DNA of 34,854 bases from Microvirga massiliensis. Its GTDB lineage: Bacteria > Pseudomonadota > Alphaproteobacteria > Rhizobiales > Beijerinckiaceae. The translations under genes and the position numbers were made by a program. Under the pieces are notes generated by a model, which was given only the letters and a program-made list of their open reading frames with translations, ran no database searches and was not told the DNA's origin. Location of the stretch: positions 1-34,854 of the forward strand of contig NZ_LN811357.1 of NCBI RefSeq assembly GCF_001006805.1, read 5' to 3'. Below, piece by piece: positions 31,898-34,854 of this stretch (position 1 is the first letter of the stretch; each line of letters starts with the position of its first letter).

Positions 31898-32470
31898 TCA
31901 AGTCGTGTCCGAACGGGCGGGCTGACGAATGCGCTCGGGTATGGGCAGAGCCTGCAGTTCACGAACGAGGGTATCTCGCTCCACGGCTGTGCGAAGCACG
32001 TGATCCGCGATGGCGGCAATGTCGTCGAGATGGAGGATCGGCAGCTCGGTGGCCGGCGCGGGTCCATCGGTAGCAACCGCCGTGACATTCGGGATTTCCG
32101 GAAACAGAAACGGCTTCCCGTTCGCGACGCGATGGATCTCGACCTTCGGATGAGCATAGGCTTTGAAGCCCTCGACGATCACGAGGTCCACGGGTGACAG
32201 GTGCAGAAGGAGTTCGGCGAGGCTCGGCTCCGCCCCGTCGCGGAGTTCATGGATCAGCGCCCAGCGCCGCCCGGACGCGACCAGGACTTCGGTCGCCCCC
32301 GCACTGCGATGGGCAAAGGAATCCTTCGCGGGATGATCAATGTCGAAGGCGTGATGTGCGTGCTTGAGCGTCGAGACCTTCAACCCTCGGCGCGCGAGTT
32401 CCGGGATCAGCCGCACCAGCAGCGTCGTCTTCCCGGCACCGCTCCAGCCTGCAAGGCCGATGATTTTCAC
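31898..32470 (-). CDS. mobB: Molybdopterin-guanine dinucleotide adapter MobB
   Basis: 190 residues. The Walker A motif GWSGAGKTTLL is at about 8-18, followed by LKVSTLKHAHHAFDIDHP and DLVIVEGFKAYAHPKVEIHR, all standard for MobB, a GTP-binding partner of MobA. The tail (about 150-190) extends past the usual end with a basic, Pro-rich stretch. It starts directly after a repeat-rich gap that separates it from the formate dehydrogenase structural genes. Confidence 0.93.
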   Translation of the reverse strand: MKIIGLAGWSGAGKTTLLVRLIPELARRGLKVSTLKHAHHAFDIDHPAKDSFAHRSAGATEVLVASGRRWALIHELRDGAEPSLAELLLHLSPVDLVIVEGFKAYAHPKVEIHRVANGKPFLFPEIPNVTAVATDGPAPATELPILHLDDIAAIADHVLRTAVERDTLVRELQALPIPERIRQPARSDTT

Positions 32471-32722
32471 GGTTCTCGAGGGGTGGCGTTTCCCCCCTCA
32501 CCCGAACGGTTCGCGTCCGACCTCTCCCACAAGGGGCGAAGGTGAGGACGGCGCAGCGCGCAGATCACTTTTGGGTTCGTTCTGCCAAATCGTGGCGACC
32601 TCTCCCACAAGGGGCGAGCCGCCGCCGCTTCACCTCTCCCTCGAAGGGAGAGGTCGACTCCCGAAGGTCGACGGGTGAGGGTGGCAACTCCCCCCTCACC
32701 TCTCGGGCACCTCAGGTTCACA
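32471..32722. repeat. Dispersed palindromic/direct repeats between mobB and the formate dehydrogenase genes
   Basis: About 250 bp with several related units. A 22-bp direct repeat occurs at 32518-32539 and 32596-32617 (core CTCTCCCACAAGGGGCGA). A 10-bp stem-loop (ACCTCTCCCT/AGGGAGAGGT) is at 32632-32654. The words CCCCTCACC, CCTCTCCC and GGTGAGG recur, including CCCCCCTCACC near 32690. This resembles the intergenic GC-rich repeats common in Hyphomicrobiales genomes. There is no gene in this gap. Confidence 0.65.
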
Positions 32723-33769
32723 CTACTCGGCCGGAGCCGGGCGGGCCGTCGTCTGCCGTCCGCTGGCGGTCTTGGCGCCTTCCTCCTCGACCCAGAGGCG
32801 GTGATGCACCTTGGCCCAGGCGAGATCGACCTCGCCCGAACCCATGGCGTCGTAAGCCCCCTCCATCCCGAGCGAGCCGATATAGATATGCGCGATCAGG
32901 ATGGCGATCAGGATGACGCCGAGGGTGCCGTGGATGATCTGCGAGAGCTGCATCCCGCCGATATCCGTGTAGCTGAAGGGGAACATCATGATGATGCCCG
33001 TCACCGACATCGCGATGCCGCCGAGGACGACAGACCAGAAGATCCCTTTCTGACCCGCATTGAAGCGCCGCGCCGGCGGGTGCTTGCCCGACAGGAAGCC
33101 ACCGCCAGCCTTCAGCCAGGCGATGTCCGTACGGTCCGGAAGATTGTCCTTGATCCAGACCACGAGCATGAACAACACGCCGAGCATGAAAGGCCAGGAC
33201 AAGTAATTGTGCGCGAACTTGGCCCATTGTGACCAGGCCGCGAAGGCATCCGGGCCGATCAGCGGCATCAGCAGGCGCTTGCCGAAAATGTAGTTGAGGC
33301 CCGAGATCGCGAGCACGATGAAGCACGTGGCCGTCAGCCAGTGCGTGAACCGCTCGAAAGTGTTGAAGCGCAGGATCTTCCGTCCGGATTCCTCGTCCGG
33401 CTCCATCATGATCCGGCCCTTCGTGAAGTAGAAGGCCGCAAGCGCGACGAGCATGCCGAGAATCACGATGCCGCCGATCCAGGGCAGCGTGCTCTCATGA
33501 TAGGCGCGATATTCGCGCCCTTGCGGTTGCTGCAGGACAGCGGCCTTCCCGTCGGGAATCGACACGCGGCCCGTGAGCTTGTCGAGCTGCTGGAAGAGCT
33601 GCTCCTCGGTTACCGAACGGGCGGTCGGGTTGGCCCCGCTCGACTGCCCCTGCACGATGTTCTGCGTATTGCCTCCGCCCGTTCCCTGCGCAAGCGTGTC
33701 GCCGGCAAAAGCCAATCCGACCACGAGCGCGAGCGCGGTGACGAAGCGCCTCATGAAAGACTGAGTCAT
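32723..33769 (-). CDS. Formate dehydrogenase cytochrome b556 (gamma) subunit
   Basis: 348 residues. It anchors formate dehydrogenase in the membrane and passes electrons to quinone through two hemes b. The chain has a signal peptide (MRRFVTALALVVGLAFAGDTLA), a periplasmic segment of ~70 residues absent from the ~217-residue E. coli FdnI, then about five membrane helices. Candidate heme ligands are His residues in FERFTHWLTATCF, KFAHNYLSW, IIHGTLGVILIAILIAH and IAHIYIGS. The C-terminus (WVEEEGAKTASGRQTTARP) is soluble. It lies 68 bp after the Fe-S subunit gene on the same strand. Confidence 0.93.
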   Translation of the reverse strand: MTQSFMRRFVTALALVVGLAFAGDTLAQGTGGGNTQNIVQGQSSGANPTARSVTEEQLFQQLDKLTGRVSIPDGKAAVLQQPQGREYRAYHESTLPWIGGIVILGMLVALAAFYFTKGRIMMEPDEESGRKILRFNTFERFTHWLTATCFIVLAISGLNYIFGKRLLMPLIGPDAFAAWSQWAKFAHNYLSWPFMLGVLFMLVVWIKDNLPDRTDIAWLKAGGGFLSGKHPPARRFNAGQKGIFWSVVLGGIAMSVTGIIMMFPFSYTDIGGMQLSQIIHGTLGVILIAILIAHIYIGSLGMEGAYDAMGSGEVDLAWAKVHHRLWVEEEGAKTASGRQTTARPAPAE

Positions 33770-33837
33770 CGGGAGATCCTCCCCTTGTCGTTGCGGCGGA
33801 GGCTGACACCGCGAAGAACGGCGTCAGCCTGCTCGGC

Positions 33838-34434
33838 TCAGATCGCGACGGTCTCGCGATAGGCGGTCTTCCAGCCCCAGGCGCCAGAACCATAGCCCCT
33901 TTGGACCACGCGCTCCTTGTAGATCTGCGCGATGATCTCGCCGTCGCCCGCGAGGAGCGCCTTCGTGGAGCACATCTCGGCGCAGAGGGGCAGCTTGCCC
34001 TCCGCGAGCCGGTTCGAGCCGTACTTGACGTATTCCGCCACCGTGCCGTCGGCTTCCGGACCTGCCGCGCAATAGGTGCATTTGTCCATCTTGCCGCGCG
34101 TCCCGAAATTGCCCACGCGCGGGTATTGCGGGGCTCCGAACGGGCAGGCGTAGAAGCAGTAGCCGCAGCCGATGCACAGGTCCTTGGAGTGCAGCACCAC
34201 CGCATCCGCGGTCGTGTAGAAGCAGTTGACCGGGCACACCGCCGCGCAGGGCGCGTCGGTGCAGTGCATGCAGGCCATCGAGATCGAACGCTCGCCCGGC
34301 TTGCCGTCGTTGAGCGTCACCACCCGCCGGCGGTTGATGCCCCAGGGGACCTCATGCTCGTTCTTGCAAGCCGTCACGCAGGCATTGCACTCGATGCAAC
34401 GGTCCGCGTCGCAGAGAAACTTCATGCGCGCCAT
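33838..34434 (-). CDS. Formate dehydrogenase iron-sulfur (beta) subunit
   Basis: 198 residues with four 4Fe-4S cluster motifs: CIECNACVTACKNEH, CMHCTDAPCAAVCPVNC, CIGCGYCFYACPFGAP, and CTYCAAG with the later CAEMC. This is the HybA/FdhB (FDH-O/N beta type) ferredoxin family, transferring electrons from the molybdenum subunit to cytochrome b. Shorter than E. coli FdnH, lacking its membrane-spanning C-terminal extension. ATG at 34434 is preceded by GGGAGGCG. It lies 16 bp after the catalytic subunit gene. Confidence 0.95.
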   Translation of the reverse strand: MARMKFLCDADRCIECNACVTACKNEHEVPWGINRRRVVTLNDGKPGERSISMACMHCTDAPCAAVCPVNCFYTTADAVVLHSKDLCIGCGYCFYACPFGAPQYPRVGNFGTRGKMDKCTYCAAGPEADGTVAEYVKYGSNRLAEGKLPLCAEMCSTKALLAGDGEIIAQIYKERVVQRGYGSGAWGWKTAYRETVAI

Positions 34435-34450
34435 GGTGATCGCCTCCCGC

Positions 34451-34854
34451 TCACGCCGCCTGGATCTGACACAGGGTGACCTTGGTTTCGTGCATGCCCG
34501 TCACGGGATCGAAGCCATAGGTCGTGACCGTGTTTACGCTCTCGCCGAGCACATACGGATCCGTCCCTGCGGGATAGCGGCCGCGCATGTCCTCGCCCTG
34601 ATACCAACCCGAGAAGTGGAAGGGCATCCAGGCCACGCCCTTTCCGACACGATCCGTCACGAGAGCCTTCACACGTGTTTTCGCGCCGTTCTCGGGGCCC
34701 AGCACCCAGACCCACTGCCCATCCGTGATGCCGCGATCGGCAGCATCGCCCGTGTTGATCTCCACGAACATGTTCTGCTGGAGTTCGGCAAGCCACGGGT
34801 TCGAGCGCGTCTCCTCGCCACCGCCCTCGTATTCCACGAGGCGTCCTGAGGTAA
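34451..34854 (-). CDS. Formate dehydrogenase catalytic (alpha) subunit, C-terminal fragment
   Basis: Only the last ~134 residues are in the window; the gene enters from the right edge. The translation reads (T)SGRLVEYEGGGEETRSNPWL, then VEINTGDAADRGITDGQWVWV, which is the molybdopterin dinucleotide-binding domain of molybdo/tungsto-formate dehydrogenases, and VAWMPFHFSGWYQGEDMRGRYPAG. The selenocysteine/cysteine active site and Fe-S clusters lie outside. Downstream genes encode the Fe-S and cytochrome b subunits, so this is a membrane-associated three-subunit formate dehydrogenase. The enzyme oxidises formate to CO2. Confidence 0.93.
   Translation of the reverse strand, partial: TSGRLVEYEGGGEETRSNPWLAELQQNMFVEINTGDAADRGITDGQWVWVLGPENGAKTRVKALVTDRVGKGVAWMPFHFSGWYQGEDMRGRYPAGTDPYVLGESVNTVTTYGFDPVTGMHETKVTLCQIQAA

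Noticed and set aside
32471..32722. CRISPR array
   Set aside because: Repeats are few, unequally spaced and overlap palindromes; there are no regular spacers or cas genes.

Overview
The window looks like a chromosome segment of a GC-rich alphaproteobacterium, most likely a Hyphomicrobiales (Rhizobiales) member of the Methylobacteriaceae/Microvirga/Bradyrhizobium type. This is inferred from three things: lanthanide-type PQQ dehydrogenases, a membrane formate dehydrogenase with its molybdenum-cofactor genes, and the style of the coding sequence and GC-rich intergenic repeats. No rRNA, tRNA or CRISPR array was seen.

Region 1 (1-6389) is a PQQ alcohol-oxidation cluster beside a broken left edge. 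The edge holds a truncated dihydrodipicolinate-synthase-family pseudogene joined to the end of an IS630-type transposase motif. Next come a periplasmic binding protein and a YVTN beta-propeller of the kind linked to PQQ alcohol dehydrogenases, an ankyrin-repeat secreted protein, a diheme cytochrome c and a PQQ dehydrogenase (WDLD motif). Region 2 (6675-10051) holds a cytoplasmic GH2 enzyme with the N-x-K signature of beta-glucuronidases, a secreted Ala/Pro-rich protein and a Cys/His peptidase-like protein.

Region 3 (10333-13604) is a compact xoxF-xoxG-xoxJ-like operon: a second PQQ dehydrogenase (WDFD motif, no adjacent cysteine pair), a monoheme cytochrome c and a family-3 periplasmic binding protein. 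The last two genes overlap by 56 bp. Electrons from alcohol oxidation would pass PQQ -> cytochrome c -> oxidase in the periplasm.

Region 4 (13914-25346) is carbon metabolism. A glycerate-dehydrogenase-like D-2-hydroxyacid dehydrogenase and a full-length transketolase are divergent from a GcvA-like LysR regulator. After a roughly 720-bp gap comes a tight operon: SDR dehydrogenase, split transketolase (N and C subunits), 3-hydroxyisobutyrate-dehydrogenase-family enzyme, TRAP binding protein and fused TRAP permease. It contains no kinase, isomerase or aldolase, and is the best candidate here for an undescribed catabolic route.

Region 5 (25599-27474) holds stress/accessory genes (PRC-barrel, FMN-binding split-barrel, DUF488). 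Region 6 (27569-34854) is a formate dehydrogenase and cofactor island: Mrp/ApbC Fe-S carrier, FdhD, MobA, a small membrane-anchored protein, then on the other strand MoeA, MobB, the cytochrome b subunit, the Fe-S subunit, and the C-terminus of the catalytic subunit, which runs off the right edge. Together regions 1, 3 and 6 suggest oxidation of methanol or other small alcohols to formate and then CO2.
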